Shown here in pieces: positions 49,827-58,339 of a stretch of 64,000 bases of DNA. This stretch comes from CAWJTN01 sp963845895 (GTDB taxonomy: Bacteria > Patescibacteriota > Microgenomatia > UBA1406 > GWC2-37-13). Both the position numbers and the translations under genes were made by a program. A model generated the notes under the pieces. It saw nothing but the letters and a program-made list of their open reading frames with translations, was not told the DNA's origin and made no database searches. How positions within the stretch are numbered: the stretch's first letter is position 1; each line of letters opens with the position of its first letter. The stretch spans positions 186,001 to 250,000 of the forward strand of contig CAWJTN010000001.1 in the NCBI GenBank assembly GCA_963845895.1. Direction: 5' to 3'.

Positions 49827-50384
49827 AAAGTTGATGATTTCTCTTATAATAGCAGTTGCTGAATTCTCAAAAATAAGCTTAGCTTTACTTTTTTTATGAA
49901 TTTTATTTGTTAAATCTTGTAATTCGTCTGCGATTCCGCCTGTCTCTCTATAAATACCAATTATTTTACCGAAATCATAAAGACTACTAAACTCATGCAT
50001 TGTTCCCCACCTTCCGGAAATTATAATTCCCGCATCGCAAGTCGCCGTTGAGGAAACGTTTCTATATTTTCGGCAAACCATTAAATTATCAACGAATTGA
50101 TAATCTTTGGGGATATAAAAAATTTTCTTATATATTGATAAATCTTGTTTAGGTGAGATTTTCTTTTGATCAGTTTTATTAATGCAGGGTGAAAATCCCC
50201 AAACCTCGACCCCTTTTTTTGCAGCAGTATAGGCAACTTTATAAGGTAATCCATCAGCCACTCCTGTAATTAAAATAATTTTATTTTTATATTTTGCAAC
50301 TTCCTCACCCAACTCTTGAGCTTTTGGCAACATTTTTTCATAATCACCAGCCGCCGACCCAAAAATCCCTATTTTATATTTCAT
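49815..50384 (-). CDS. LOG-family (SLOG superfamily) nucleotide-binding protein
   Basis: A 189-residue Rossmann-like protein. It starts KYKIGIFGSAAGDYEKMLPK, has an ITGVADGLPYKVAYTAAKKG segment and a GRWGTMHEFSSLYDFGKIIG motif corresponding to the PGGxGTxxE signature of LOG proteins. LOG relatives hydrolyse nucleoside 5'-monophosphates to base and ribose phosphate. It lies two bases after pyrE, the last gene of the operon, so a role in nucleotide salvage or control of UMP level fits. The motif departs from strict PGGxGT, so the activity is uncertain. Confidence 0.75.
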   Translation of the reverse strand: MKYKIGIFGSAAGDYEKMLPKAQELGEEVAKYKNKIILITGVADGLPYKVAYTAAKKGVEVWGFSPCINKTDQKKISPKQDLSIYKKIFYIPKDYQFVDNLMVCRKYRNVSSTATCDAGIIISGRWGTMHEFSSLYDFGKIIGIYRETGGIADELQDLTNKIHKKSKAKLIFENSATAIIREIINFLRK

Positions 50385-50386
50385 AT

Positions 50387-51043
50387 TTATTTATTCTTTT
50401 TCTTCTTTGCTAAATATTCTTTTCCATGACCAACTTTAGTATTTATTGGAATACCTTTTTTACACATTGGACATTCTTTTTCTGGAAAAGCTTGAGCGGG
50501 AAAATCTTCAAGTGCATAAAAAGGGGCTCCGATAAATTTGGAGTTAATATGTTTTGGGTCTCGATTAAACATAACTGCAACTGCAACTACCTTACCTCCG
50601 GCTTTTCTTACTGTTGCAACGGTCTTTTTCACTGATAAACCTGTTGTTGTCAAATCTTCCAATACCAACACTTTTTTGCCTTTTATATATTTATCATAGC
50701 CTCTTCTGAAAACTTGATCGCTCTCAGCAGCCGTTGCCGTTGTCCCTTTATCTTTCTCAGTATATACGCCAAAAATTTCTTTATGTTTTAATTTGGATAA
50801 ATAGAATGCTGTCCATTGAGACAGTAGTGTTCCTCCAATGGCTGGAGCTGCAACAACATCGATGTCTTTATTTTTAAATTTTTCAGCGAAAATCTTTCCT
50901 ATCTTAGCTGTTTCAGTGGCATGCGGATAAATTGCATCTTTATTTAGATACACGCTTCCGTGTTTACCGGAAGTATAAACAATATGACTGTCGGTTATGA
51001 TCCCTCCGACTTTTTTAAGTATATCTACAACGTTATTTTTCAT
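50387..51043 (-). CDS. pyrE: Orotate phosphoribosyltransferase
   Basis: Joins orotate and PRPP to make OMP. The 218 residues have SGKHGSVYLNKDAIYPH near the start, the flexible loop with VYTEKDKG, and the PRPP motif VLVLEDLTTTGLSVKKTV. The C-terminus adds a CPMC motif (PEKECPMCKKGIPINTKVG) and a lysine-rich end. I have seen similar cysteine-bearing tails in orotate phosphoribosyltransferase-like proteins, but the role is unknown. It lies 20 bases after pyrD. Confidence 0.94.
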   Translation of the reverse strand: MKNNVVDILKKVGGIITDSHIVYTSGKHGSVYLNKDAIYPHATETAKIGKIFAEKFKNKDIDVVAAPAIGGTLLSQWTAFYLSKLKHKEIFGVYTEKDKGTTATAAESDQVFRRGYDKYIKGKKVLVLEDLTTTGLSVKKTVATVRKAGGKVVAVAVMFNRDPKHINSKFIGAPFYALEDFPAQAFPEKECPMCKKGIPINTKVGHGKEYLAKKKKNK

Positions 51044-51063
51044 AAATAAAAATTAACTGATAA

Positions 51064-51981
51064 TTAGTGAGCTAAGCCTATCAAATTTTTAACAGATCTG
51101 TAATGATTTTCTTTTAGGAATTTTTCCAATCCTTCATTTATTTCCGAAAAAACTTTCAGGCCTTTATAGTAAATTGCAGAACCAATTCCGATCATCGTCG
51201 CCCCCGCCATAAACATTTCCACTGCATCTTCCCATGTAGTGATTCCACCAATCCCGATAATTGGGATATTTACTGCTTCATAAATATCATAAACACATCT
51301 TATTGCAATCGGCTTAATCCCGGGACCAGATATCCCTCCCTGCTTTGCACCAATAACCGGCTTTTTATTGTATATATCTAAGTACATCCCAGGGCCAACC
51401 GTGTTTATGGCCGAAATAGCGTCAGCTCCTGCGGCCTCTACTGCCGTGGCTATCTCTTTGATACTTAAGACATTGGGCGAAAGCTTGGCAATTACTTTAA
51501 CTTTATCATCAACGATTTTTTTAATTTTTTTAACTACTACGTAGGCGCTCTCAGCTTGCGTAGCCAGAGGTCTTCCCCATTCATCGTCAACATTGGGACA
51601 TGATAAATTAAGTTCGATTAACGGCGGTTTTAAGGGCAAAAGATGCAGGGCCAACTGTTCATAGTCAACAATTCTTTCAGCAACCAAGCTGATTATAAAA
51701 GGAGTCTTAAGCGACTTTCTAAATTCTATAATATGTTTCTTAGCTTCTGCAATCCCTGCATTTCTTAAACCAACCGAATTAATGACTGTAAAATTAGTTT
51801 TAGCTACAACTGGTATAGGATTTCCCTTTCTTGGATAAAAACTATAAGATTTGGTTGTTATTGTACCTGCGCCATTTTTTTCACAATTGACGAAGTCGTT
51901 TTTAGTTGTTAGAATTCCTGAAGTCAAAACTAATGGTGAAGATAGTTTTTTACCCAAAAAGTTAACCGAAATTTTATTCAT
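51064..51981 (-). CDS. pyrD: Dihydroorotate dehydrogenase, class 1
   Basis: Oxidises dihydroorotate to orotate with FMN. The 305 residues have FLGKKLSSPLVLTSGILTTK, the catalytic cysteine in ELNLSCPNVDDEWG, FMN-binding KVIAKLSPNV, the AINTVGPGMYLDI loop and IPIIGIGGITTWEDAVE. The active-site cysteine and length suggest class 1B, which works with PyrK; no pyrK is seen nearby. It overlaps the upstream AsnA-MGS gene by four bases (ATGA). Confidence 0.94.
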   Translation of the reverse strand: MNKISVNFLGKKLSSPLVLTSGILTTKNDFVNCEKNGAGTITTKSYSFYPRKGNPIPVVAKTNFTVINSVGLRNAGIAEAKKHIIEFRKSLKTPFIISLVAERIVDYEQLALHLLPLKPPLIELNLSCPNVDDEWGRPLATQAESAYVVVKKIKKIVDDKVKVIAKLSPNVLSIKEIATAVEAAGADAISAINTVGPGMYLDIYNKKPVIGAKQGGISGPGIKPIAIRCVYDIYEAVNIPIIGIGGITTWEDAVEMFMAGATMIGIGSAIYYKGLKVFSEINEGLEKFLKENHYRSVKNLIGLAH

Positions 51982-53480
51982 GATTTTATAGCAGCACTTT
52001 TTTCTAAATTAGTAAGCATCGTTTCTGCAACCTCCATATCTGTTATCAAAGTTGCTCCGCTATCTATCGCCATTTTTCTTATCTGCCTACCATCCGTAAT
52101 TTCATTCATATCGTGATCTTCTCTTGTTGGAATATTGATGATTATGTCAAACAAATTGTCTTTTAAAAGATCGGAGAGATTTGGCTTTTTATCAACATCG
52201 CTTATTTTAAATACATGTGTGGTGATAACTCCATTTTGTTTGAGAAACTTATGTGTTTTATCGGTAGCACAAAGAAGGTAAGACGAATCTGCAATATTTT
52301 TTATTTTTGGCAAAAGTTTTCTTTTATTTGATTGTCTACCTATAGAAAGTAAAATCGCTTTTTTATGGGCCATCAAGGTCCATGCCTGTTCTGCCCTGGA
52401 TTTATCCCAGTCTCCTGTTTGTTGATTCAAAAGTGAAAAAAGACTCACATTTCTAATATCTTTTTCGCCAAAAATATACTGCAAAACTCTCTCATTTCCG
52501 ATCCCATATCCCGCATGAGGATTGCTTTTTTTCTGTCTTATGATATCCAAATACCATCTAAAATCTTCATATTTTCCGCCTCTTTGGGTATGAAGTTTAA
52601 ACATTGTTGATGTTAAAAGTCTTTCATTTAACTTTTCAAAATCGTGTTCCCTAACAGCCGAACCTGTCCCTTCTCCAGCATAAGGAAAAATTAAATCGGC
52701 TGACAGAACAACCCTTGTATCTTTTGTATAGACTTTCATATTGAAGAATTTAATTTCTTTTGGATATCTCATAATAAAAACTGGCAGCTCTCCATTTTTT
52801 CTATTTAACATAAAAACAATTTTTGCTTCATGCTCTGCTCCCAAATCATCACCAAATTTTAAGTTCGGATAGCCGTTTTTATTTAATAGTTCTATAGCTT
52901 TTTCATAATCAATCTTTAAAAAATCTTTTTTAGTCGCACTGATAAGTTTTTTTATATTTCTTTTATATTTTCTTCTTAACATTTTCAAATTATCTTCCAA
53001 AACTTTTTTTATCATTGATTGAATAGTTTTCTGGATATGATCAAGCAAGGCTTTAAACATTTTTTCCTCATCATATTTTTTTGCTTTTATCTCGACCAAT
53101 GTGCAGTCGAATTCTTCCTCTGTCAATCTAAATTGTCTTAAGTGTCGATCATCTTCTCCTTGTTCATCCCTACCTGAATGAATTATCGTATATACGCCGG
53201 GAAGTGATTGAAGTGCTTGCTCCAAAGATAATTGACCTGTCTGCGTAAAAAATAAAGGAATACTCGAACGATTATTTACCTTAAAAAGGGTGTCGACATT
53301 CTCACATGCTCCTGTAATCCCAACTATCTGGGGAGCTTCAACGTAAGTTAATCCTAACCTTTTGTAGTTATTCCTTGCTCCTTCATTGAGGCTTTCATTT
53401 ATCTTTACCAAATTATTAAAATGTTCATCAAAATTCATAGTTATATTCTTATTTTCTATCGAGAGTCTTATGTTTTTCAT
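51978..53480 (-). CDS. Archaeal-type asparagine synthetase (AsnRS-like core) fused to a CarB-type MGS domain
   Basis: A 500-residue fusion that heads the pyrimidine operon. Residues about 15-370 are a class II synthetase core without the OB-fold: motif 2 SGRDEQGEDDRHLRQFRLTE, the DLIFPYAGEGTGSAVREHDF segment, motif 3 HAGYGIGNERVLQYIFG. The layout matches the AsnRS-derived asparagine synthetase of archaea better than a tRNA synthetase. Residues about 372-495 are an MGS-like domain (AILLSIGRQSNKRKLLPKI, LLCATDKTHKFLKQNGV, DIIINIPTREDHD, DGRQIRKMAIDSGATLIT) as at the C-terminus of CarB, where UMP binds. A later ATG (53438) is a possible start. Confidence 0.82.
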   Translation of the reverse strand: MKNIRLSIENKNITMNFDEHFNNLVKINESLNEGARNNYKRLGLTYVEAPQIVGITGACENVDTLFKVNNRSSIPLFFTQTGQLSLEQALQSLPGVYTIIHSGRDEQGEDDRHLRQFRLTEEEFDCTLVEIKAKKYDEEKMFKALLDHIQKTIQSMIKKVLEDNLKMLRRKYKRNIKKLISATKKDFLKIDYEKAIELLNKNGYPNLKFGDDLGAEHEAKIVFMLNRKNGELPVFIMRYPKEIKFFNMKVYTKDTRVVLSADLIFPYAGEGTGSAVREHDFEKLNERLLTSTMFKLHTQRGGKYEDFRWYLDIIRQKKSNPHAGYGIGNERVLQYIFGEKDIRNVSLFSLLNQQTGDWDKSRAEQAWTLMAHKKAILLSIGRQSNKRKLLPKIKNIADSSYLLCATDKTHKFLKQNGVITTHVFKISDVDKKPNLSDLLKDNLFDIIINIPTREDHDMNEITDGRQIRKMAIDSGATLITDMEVAETMLTNLEKSAAIKS

Positions 53481-53506
53481 AAAAAAAACCCCCGATTATC
53501 GGGGGT
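53480..53506 (-). terminator. Attenuator-like terminator directly before the AsnA-MGS gene
   Basis: On the minus strand ACCCCCGA-TAA-TCGGGGGT (53488-53506) is followed by a run of eight T whose end touches the ATG at 53480. The loop TAA is the stop codon of the leader ORF. A ribosome finishing the leader would cover the stem, so leader translation should control readthrough into the pyr operon. Confidence 0.72.
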
Positions 53507-53561
53507 CGATTAAAACAGGAATTTTAATTCCTTTAATTGGTAAAAATTGATTTTCTTTCAT
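53496..53561 (-). CDS. Leader peptide of the pyr operon (21 residues)
   Basis: A short frame from ATG 53561 (MKENQFLPIKGIK... to DPR) ends at TAA 53496-53498 inside the loop of the terminator before the AsnA-MGS gene. An AGGGA lies seven bases before the ATG as a possible ribosome-binding site. It has no run of one regulatory codon, so it resembles the pyrBI leader, where UTP supply sets the coupling between polymerase and ribosome, more than an amino-acid attenuator. This is inferred from layout; expression is unproven. Confidence 0.5.
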   Translation of the reverse strand: MKENQFLPIKGIKIPVLIDPR

Positions 53562-53571
53562 AAATTTTCCC

Positions 53572-53600
53572 TAAAAAAAACTCCAAAATACTTGGAGTAT
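53572..53600 (-). terminator. Intrinsic terminator after the secDF-hydrolase operon
   Basis: On the minus strand ACTCCAA-GTATT-TTGGAGT followed by a run of T, 26 bases after the hydrolase stop. It also falls at the expected 5' end of the pyr operon mRNA. Confidence 0.75.
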
Positions 53601-53607
53601 TTTTACA

Positions 53608-53636
53608 AATTTACTCTTTTATTTTTTATTTGTCAA
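53608..53636 (-). promoter_or_regulatory. Promoter of the pyr leader
   Basis: On the minus strand, TTGACA (53631-53636), 17 bases, TAAATT (53608-53613). The -35 box lies within the last codons of the hydrolase gene. It would start transcription near 53601, about 40 bases before the leader ATG. Confidence 0.6.
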
Positions 53637-54255
53637 TATATCTAACCGTATCACTCAACTTTTCCTTTCCGATTGTAGTTTTTTTCCCGTGCCCTGAATA
53701 AACAACAGTGTCTTTTGGTAAATCAAATAATCTGTTTAGTGATTTTTTTAAATCGTTTTTGCTGCTGTAAGAAAAATCATATCTACCTATCCCGTCTTTA
53801 AATAAAGTATCTCCTGCAAATAAAATTTTATCTTTCTCAAAGTAAAAACATGAACTTCCTGGGGTATGACCAGGAGTAGGAATAATTTTTAATTTAAAAT
53901 TTCCAATTTTTAATTCTCCGTGTTTGAGGAATCTAACATTTCTTGGAGGAATAGTATTTGGATCATAACCTAAAAAATATTTTGCAGTCTCATTTAATCT
54001 TTCAGCTAAAAACAAATCCTCTTTAAAAATAAAAAATGGAACTTTAAACGATAACTGAATTTCACCCACAGCCATGATGTGATCAAAATGACCATGAGTC
54101 GCCAATAAACCAACCAAATTTAGTTTTCTCCGTTGTATTTGTTCTAAAATAAATGAAGCCTCGTCTGCAGGATCAATAATTAAACAGTTGTTTTCTTCAA
54201 TCAAAAAATAACAGTTCGCCTGCATCTGTCCTAAAGGAAAGCAAAGAATTTTCAT
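53626..54255 (-). CDS. MBL-fold metallo-hydrolase (glyoxalase II-like)
   Basis: A 209-residue beta-lactamase-fold hydrolase. I place the start at ATG 54255 (MKILCFPLGQMQANCYFLIE), which forms an ATGA overlap with the secF stop and follows a purine-rich GAGAAGAG. Metal motifs are ATHGHFDHIMAVGE (H-x-H-x-D-H), PTPGHTPGSSCF, FAGDTLFKDGIGRYD and YSGHGKKTTIGKEK. The GIGRYD and final GHG wording are those of the YcbL/GloB group, which act on thioesters such as S-lactoylglutathione. Substrate unproven. Confidence 0.87.
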   Translation of the reverse strand: MKILCFPLGQMQANCYFLIEENNCLIIDPADEASFILEQIQRRKLNLVGLLATHGHFDHIMAVGEIQLSFKVPFFIFKEDLFLAERLNETAKYFLGYDPNTIPPRNVRFLKHGELKIGNFKLKIIPTPGHTPGSSCFYFEKDKILFAGDTLFKDGIGRYDFSYSSKNDLKKSLNRLFDLPKDTVVYSGHGKKTTIGKEKLSDTVRYIDK

Positions 54256-55115
54256 TTTTTTCTCTTCTCTAACCAAACCAGGATCGGTGTCGCAACAAAT
54301 GGGGAGGAATAAGTTCCGGTTACAGTCCCAACTAATAATGTGAGAACGAAAAATCTTGTTGAAGATCCACCAAGAAGACTCAATGCAAATAACATAAAAA
54401 TAATTGTCATGGAATTATTAAGCGACCGAACCAAAGTTTCGGTTAAAGCTCGATTTGCGTAGTAATTTATCTCTCCTTTTCCTTCATGTTTTACATACTC
54501 CCTTATCTTGTCAAAGATAATGATTGTGTCGTGAACTGAAAAAGACATGGTTGTAAGAATGGCTGTAACAAACAGCGTATCAACCTCGGAGTGAAAAAAA
54601 TGTGACATCAATGAATAAGAACCGATAACAACTAAAAAATCATGAATCAGGGCAAGAATTGCAGAAAAAGCAAAGTTAAATCCCTTAAAAGCATAGGTCA
54701 TGTAAAGAAGTATCCCTACGATGGCTAAAATAGAGGCTATTATAGTTTTATTTATTGTTTCTCCACCCAAAACAGGCCCAACTGTTTCCGATCTCAAAAC
54801 AGTAATTTTCGTATTAAAAACTTTTTGAAGATTTTGGATTAATGCTGCCTCTTGTTTTTCAGTAACCGCTTTACTCCTCACAGCAAGAATATTGTCTTTT
54901 TCACTTAATTCTATAACTTCAACTTTATTATTCAGGAAAATTTTTCTTATCTCATTTACATCAACTGTTTTGCCAAATTGATACTCAAGATTTGTTCCTC
55001 CTACAAAATCTATTGAATAAATATAACCCCATTTAATGACGGAAAATAAACCACTACCAATAACTAAGGATGAAATTAAAATGTATAACCATTTATATTT
55101 CAAAAAATTAACCAT
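54252..55115 (-). CDS. secF: Protein translocase subunit SecF
   Basis: With SecD uses the proton gradient to pull proteins out of the Sec channel. The 287 residues have the SecF signature SIDFVGGTNLEYQFGKTV after the first membrane helix, the short periplasmic domain, and the last five helices with SFSVHDTIIIFDKIREYVKH. It overlaps secD by eight bases and the hydrolase by four. Confidence 0.96.
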   Translation of the reverse strand: MVNFLKYKWLYILISSLVIGSGLFSVIKWGYIYSIDFVGGTNLEYQFGKTVDVNEIRKIFLNNKVEVIELSEKDNILAVRSKAVTEKQEAALIQNLQKVFNTKITVLRSETVGPVLGGETINKTIIASILAIVGILLYMTYAFKGFNFAFSAILALIHDFLVVIGSYSLMSHFFHSEVDTLFVTAILTTMSFSVHDTIIIFDKIREYVKHEGKGEINYYANRALTETLVRSLNNSMTIIFMLFALSLLGGSSTRFFVLTLLVGTVTGTYSSPFVATPILVWLEKRKK

Positions 55116-56436
55116 TTTTCTTATAAAAAATATTAATCAGTCTTCTGGTTATCACTACACCGGTAAACAAACTTGTCGCTACTCCTATTGCTAGTGTTAA
55201 TGCAAATCCCCTTACCAATCCAAACTGTGGCAAGAAATCCCAGTTTAAGGGATTAAATAAAATAAAGGCAACAATTAAAGTAGTGATGTTTGCATCTTTT
55301 ATTGCATCTATTGCTCTTCCGAACCCCAGACGTATAGCAATGTCAAAATCACTTCCTTTTCTTAATTCTTCTTTTATCCTTTCAAAAATTAAAATATTTG
55401 AGTCGACTGCCATGCCGATTGAAAGAATAAATCCGGCGATACCAGGGAGAGTTAAAACAACCGGTATAGTTCTAAAAATTGCGAAAGAGATTAAGCCGTA
55501 AATCATCAATGCAAGAGACGCTATTAGACCAAGTTTTCTATAATAAACGATCATAAAAGCCAGTACCATTAACAGACCAACCAGACCTGCATATATGCTT
55601 TTTTGTACTTCGATTGCTCCAAGGGTTGGACCAATATTTCTTTGTTCGATGAGTTTTACCGGTAATGGTAGCGCTCCAGAATTTATAGCTATGGCCAGTT
55701 TTTTCGCATCATCTACTGAAAAACTTCCGGTGATAACAGCATTACCGTCATTTATGGCTTGCTGAACTGTTGGCGCAGAAATTGGATAGTTGTCTATAAA
55801 AATGCCGACAGGTTTTCCTATGTTTCTTTGAGTAACTTCTGCAAACAATTTTGAACCTTGCGGAGTGAATGATAAAGCCACTTCTGGTTTGCCTGTTTGA
55901 GAATCAAAAGTTACTGAAGCTTTTTTAACGTCTTTTCCAGTGAGACCGGTGTCTTTCGTTAACCTAAGAATTAACGGTGTATTGGTGGCTTCCTTTGGTC
56001 CTAAACTTCCTTCCTCCTTAAAAGAAAGTTCTGCAGTCTGACCTATCAAATTTATTGCATCTGTAACATTTGATATCCCTGGAAGATCAACTGAAACTCG
56101 GTAGTTATTGCCCGACTTCAAACTTTGAACAACCGGTTCAGAAACTCCAAACAGATTTACTCTTCTCTCTATGACATCTCTCACAGAATTTAGTGCATCT
56201 TGTAAATCTTCTGGTTTTATTTTACTCGTATCTGCCTGGAACACTAAATGACTTCCGCCTTTAAGATCAAGACCTAGATGCGTTGTAAAGTTTTTTTTAA
56301 TTTGAAAACCGAAAATAGTAGCATTTAAAGATAATGGATTGATAGTTAAAGATTTTATGTGAAAGTTTTCAGGAAGATCTATCCAAATTAGTAATCCTAA
56401 AATTAGAAGTACAAGTAATATTTTAAAGAGTTTCAT
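55108..56436 (-). CDS. secD: Protein translocase subunit SecD
   Basis: The 442 residues begin with a membrane helix, then the HLGLDLKGGSHLVFQADTSK signature of SecD, periplasmic P1 domain (SVRDVIERRVNLFGVSEPVV, RVSVDLPGISNVTDAINLIG), and five C-terminal helices with GFILSIGMAVDSNILIFERIKEELRKG (positions about 339-365). It is shorter than E. coli SecD (615), as in many Gram-positives and CPR bacteria. Follows the winged-helix gene and leads the secD-secF-hydrolase operon. Confidence 0.96.
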   Translation of the reverse strand: MKLFKILLVLLILGLLIWIDLPENFHIKSLTINPLSLNATIFGFQIKKNFTTHLGLDLKGGSHLVFQADTSKIKPEDLQDALNSVRDVIERRVNLFGVSEPVVQSLKSGNNYRVSVDLPGISNVTDAINLIGQTAELSFKEEGSLGPKEATNTPLILRLTKDTGLTGKDVKKASVTFDSQTGKPEVALSFTPQGSKLFAEVTQRNIGKPVGIFIDNYPISAPTVQQAINDGNAVITGSFSVDDAKKLAIAINSGALPLPVKLIEQRNIGPTLGAIEVQKSIYAGLVGLLMVLAFMIVYYRKLGLIASLALMIYGLISFAIFRTIPVVLTLPGIAGFILSIGMAVDSNILIFERIKEELRKGSDFDIAIRLGFGRAIDAIKDANITTLIVAFILFNPLNWDFLPQFGLVRGFALTLAIGVATSLFTGVVITRRLINIFYKKNG

Positions 56437-56457
56437 ATAGAACCAAGCTAAGCTTGG

Positions 56458-57033
56458 TCATTTAACAAGATCGTCTTCGTTGCCAACTAACATAATTTTT
56501 GGTTGTTTTAAGAATCTCCAAATAAACGGATCATTATTTCTTTTTCTAAAATTAAATTCTTCTTCTGTCATGACTGTATAGTTTATTTCTCTACCGAACT
56601 CTTTTTCTGCTCCTGCAACAATACCTGCGGCTTCAGGAACTACTATTATACCGACAAATAAAAGATATATCTCATCTTCTTTTATCTGGACTTGTTTAAG
56701 ATATTTTATAGAAAGAATTGCAAATTTTACCTTACCAATTTTTGATAAGTTTTTATAGATAACGGTCGCAAGGCTTGAGGTTTTACCAAATATTCGAAGG
56801 AATTCGTCATAAAATTGATAGTTTCTATTTAAAGTATAAAAAATTTTATTTAATCTTCTCTCTTTATGCAAAAGTTTTTCTTCGAATAGTATATCCAGCT
56901 CTCTTTTTACAGCATTTACTTCCTCGTCAACATCTCTAACTATTCTTCTTAAATAAAAACTTTCATTTGGATGATGAAAAAATAACTCTAAAATTTTTCT
57001 TCTAGCTTTAGAAGGAATTATATGCTCCAGCAT
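56458..57033 (-). CDS. Winged-helix regulator-like protein
   Basis: A 191-residue protein. Residues 1 to about 75 form a winged helix (PSKARRKILELFFHHPNESF, YLRRIVRDVDEEVNAVKREL, KLLHKERRLNKIFYTLNRNY). The rest (about 95-180) is an alpha/beta domain with VKFAILSIKYLKQVQIKEDE, LLFVGIIVVPEAAG and INYTVMTEEEFNFRKRNNDP. This resembles the nucleotidyltransferase-like part of archaeal and CPR regulators, but the catalytic G-S and D-x-D residues are not evident. Target unknown. It is 21 bases upstream of secD. Confidence 0.7.
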   Translation of the reverse strand: MLEHIIPSKARRKILELFFHHPNESFYLRRIVRDVDEEVNAVKRELDILFEEKLLHKERRLNKIFYTLNRNYQFYDEFLRIFGKTSSLATVIYKNLSKIGKVKFAILSIKYLKQVQIKEDEIYLLFVGIIVVPEAAGIVAGAEKEFGREINYTVMTEEEFNFRKRNNDPFIWRFLKQPKIMLVGNEDDLVK

Positions 57034-57070
57034 AACTCGTTAACCCGTTAATAAATAATAGTTTTTTAAC

Positions 57071-58243
57071 TTAGTAGGTCACCTTATTTCCCGTCGGCAA
57101 TATTTCTACAAATATCTTACCTCTTACCAGTTGTACCTCTTTTCCATTCTCATCATAAAACTTCATTGCTGATGTCTCATCTCTCTTTGCCCAAGTTCCT
57201 TTTATAACATTTCCATCCTGAAATACAAGTGCATTTCCGGAACCAATTACTTTGTACAAAATATGTCCACCCGGGTAGCCGTCGTTTGCCGGTGATTCGA
57301 TAGAAAAAACTATAACGACATCTTTTGCCGTAAGCTGTTTAGCCGTATTTTTATCAATATGGGGAGATCCTCCATTGGCCCTTTTATAACTATTCGAAAC
57401 TTTATCATATGTCCAAGTAACACTATAATCTGAAGCAAACATATTCCAGAAGCCAAAACTTATTTTCCCAACTGTTCCCCTATCGGACGATTGAGCATCG
57501 TCTTTGAATTTCCAAGGTTGGAATGTTGCATCCCAAGACTTGCCTTGATCATCGACATTTGTTAATTTCCTCTTTGTTTTTGCATAATCCCATAATTTCG
57601 CAGTAGCAGTATAGACTGTGTGCTCCGTTGCTACATTTGGTAATCTTTCATAGTCCCTCCAATAATAGGGAAATGGAACGGCAAATTGATTTAAATCATT
57701 ATATGATCCCCAACCCAACTGATCGATTTCACCCAATGCGTCCGCAGGACCTTCAGTATTAGCTCCTCCCACATGTGCGTATAGCGGGTAGTCACCATAA
57801 CCTTCCAAAAGCCTCAAGAAATAAACTCTTGCAGATCTGACCGGACCTACTGGATTTGCATCCTCACAATAAAATATCGTTAAGAATCTTGTTATGCCTC
57901 CCTCTGCCACCGCTTCATAAATAACATCCGCTGAAGAAAGACCAGATTGTGGTCTAGCATCAGTGTGATTTTCTACCATTATTCCCAATGGCCGTCTTGT
58001 TTCCCATTTTGCCTTCTGAGTTTTTCCATACATTTGACCGTTTATAGGACATTCTTCTGTTTTTGGTTCATTATTGGCTACCTCTGAAACATTACCGTTG
58101 CCGTTTGATGACGGTGGCTTATATTGAATTAGAGGCGAAATCATTCCTCCCACCGAACCATTTTTAACAAATGAATAAGCGACCGAAAATGAGATTAAAA
58201 ATGCCGCGATAAATATAACTATTGAAACTTTTTTATTTATCAT
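57071..58243 (-). CDS. DUF3048 (YerB-like) membrane-anchored protein
   Basis: A 390-residue exported protein with an N-terminal anchor (KVSIVIFIAAFLISFSVAYS) lacking a lipobox cysteine, then a disordered stretch. DUF3048 follows: RRPLGIMVENHTDARPQSGL, SSADVIYEAVAEGGITRFLT, FYCEDANPVGPVRSARVYFL and HVGGANTEGPADAL, and a C-terminal half (KDVVIVFSIES, GSGNALVFQDGNVIKGTW). The family is known from the B. subtilis lipoprotein YerB; its biochemical role is not clear. Likely at the cell envelope. Confidence 0.88.
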   Translation of the reverse strand: MINKKVSIVIFIAAFLISFSVAYSFVKNGSVGGMISPLIQYKPPSSNGNGNVSEVANNEPKTEECPINGQMYGKTQKAKWETRRPLGIMVENHTDARPQSGLSSADVIYEAVAEGGITRFLTIFYCEDANPVGPVRSARVYFLRLLEGYGDYPLYAHVGGANTEGPADALGEIDQLGWGSYNDLNQFAVPFPYYWRDYERLPNVATEHTVYTATAKLWDYAKTKRKLTNVDDQGKSWDATFQPWKFKDDAQSSDRGTVGKISFGFWNMFASDYSVTWTYDKVSNSYKRANGGSPHIDKNTAKQLTAKDVVIVFSIESPANDGYPGGHILYKVIGSGNALVFQDGNVIKGTWAKRDETSAMKFYDENGKEVQLVRGKIFVEILPTGNKVTY

Positions 58244-58283
58244 ATTTCGTACATTAATTTTTAACTGAAGTAGATCTTATTTT

Positions 58284-58332
58284 AATGATCCATCTTCATC
58301 CTGAACAGACATTTACATCGATTGTCTGTGAA
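58284..58332. repeat. Inverted repeat between DUF4446 and DUF3048 genes
   Basis: CAGACA (58306-58311) and TGTCTG (58323-58328), with outer partial pairing of CTTCATCC and AAGGATC. It contains TTCATCCTGAAC, also present at 44401-44414. This is a likely member of the dispersed CCTGAxC-type repeats. Confidence 0.45.
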
Positions 58333-58339
58333 GGATCTG

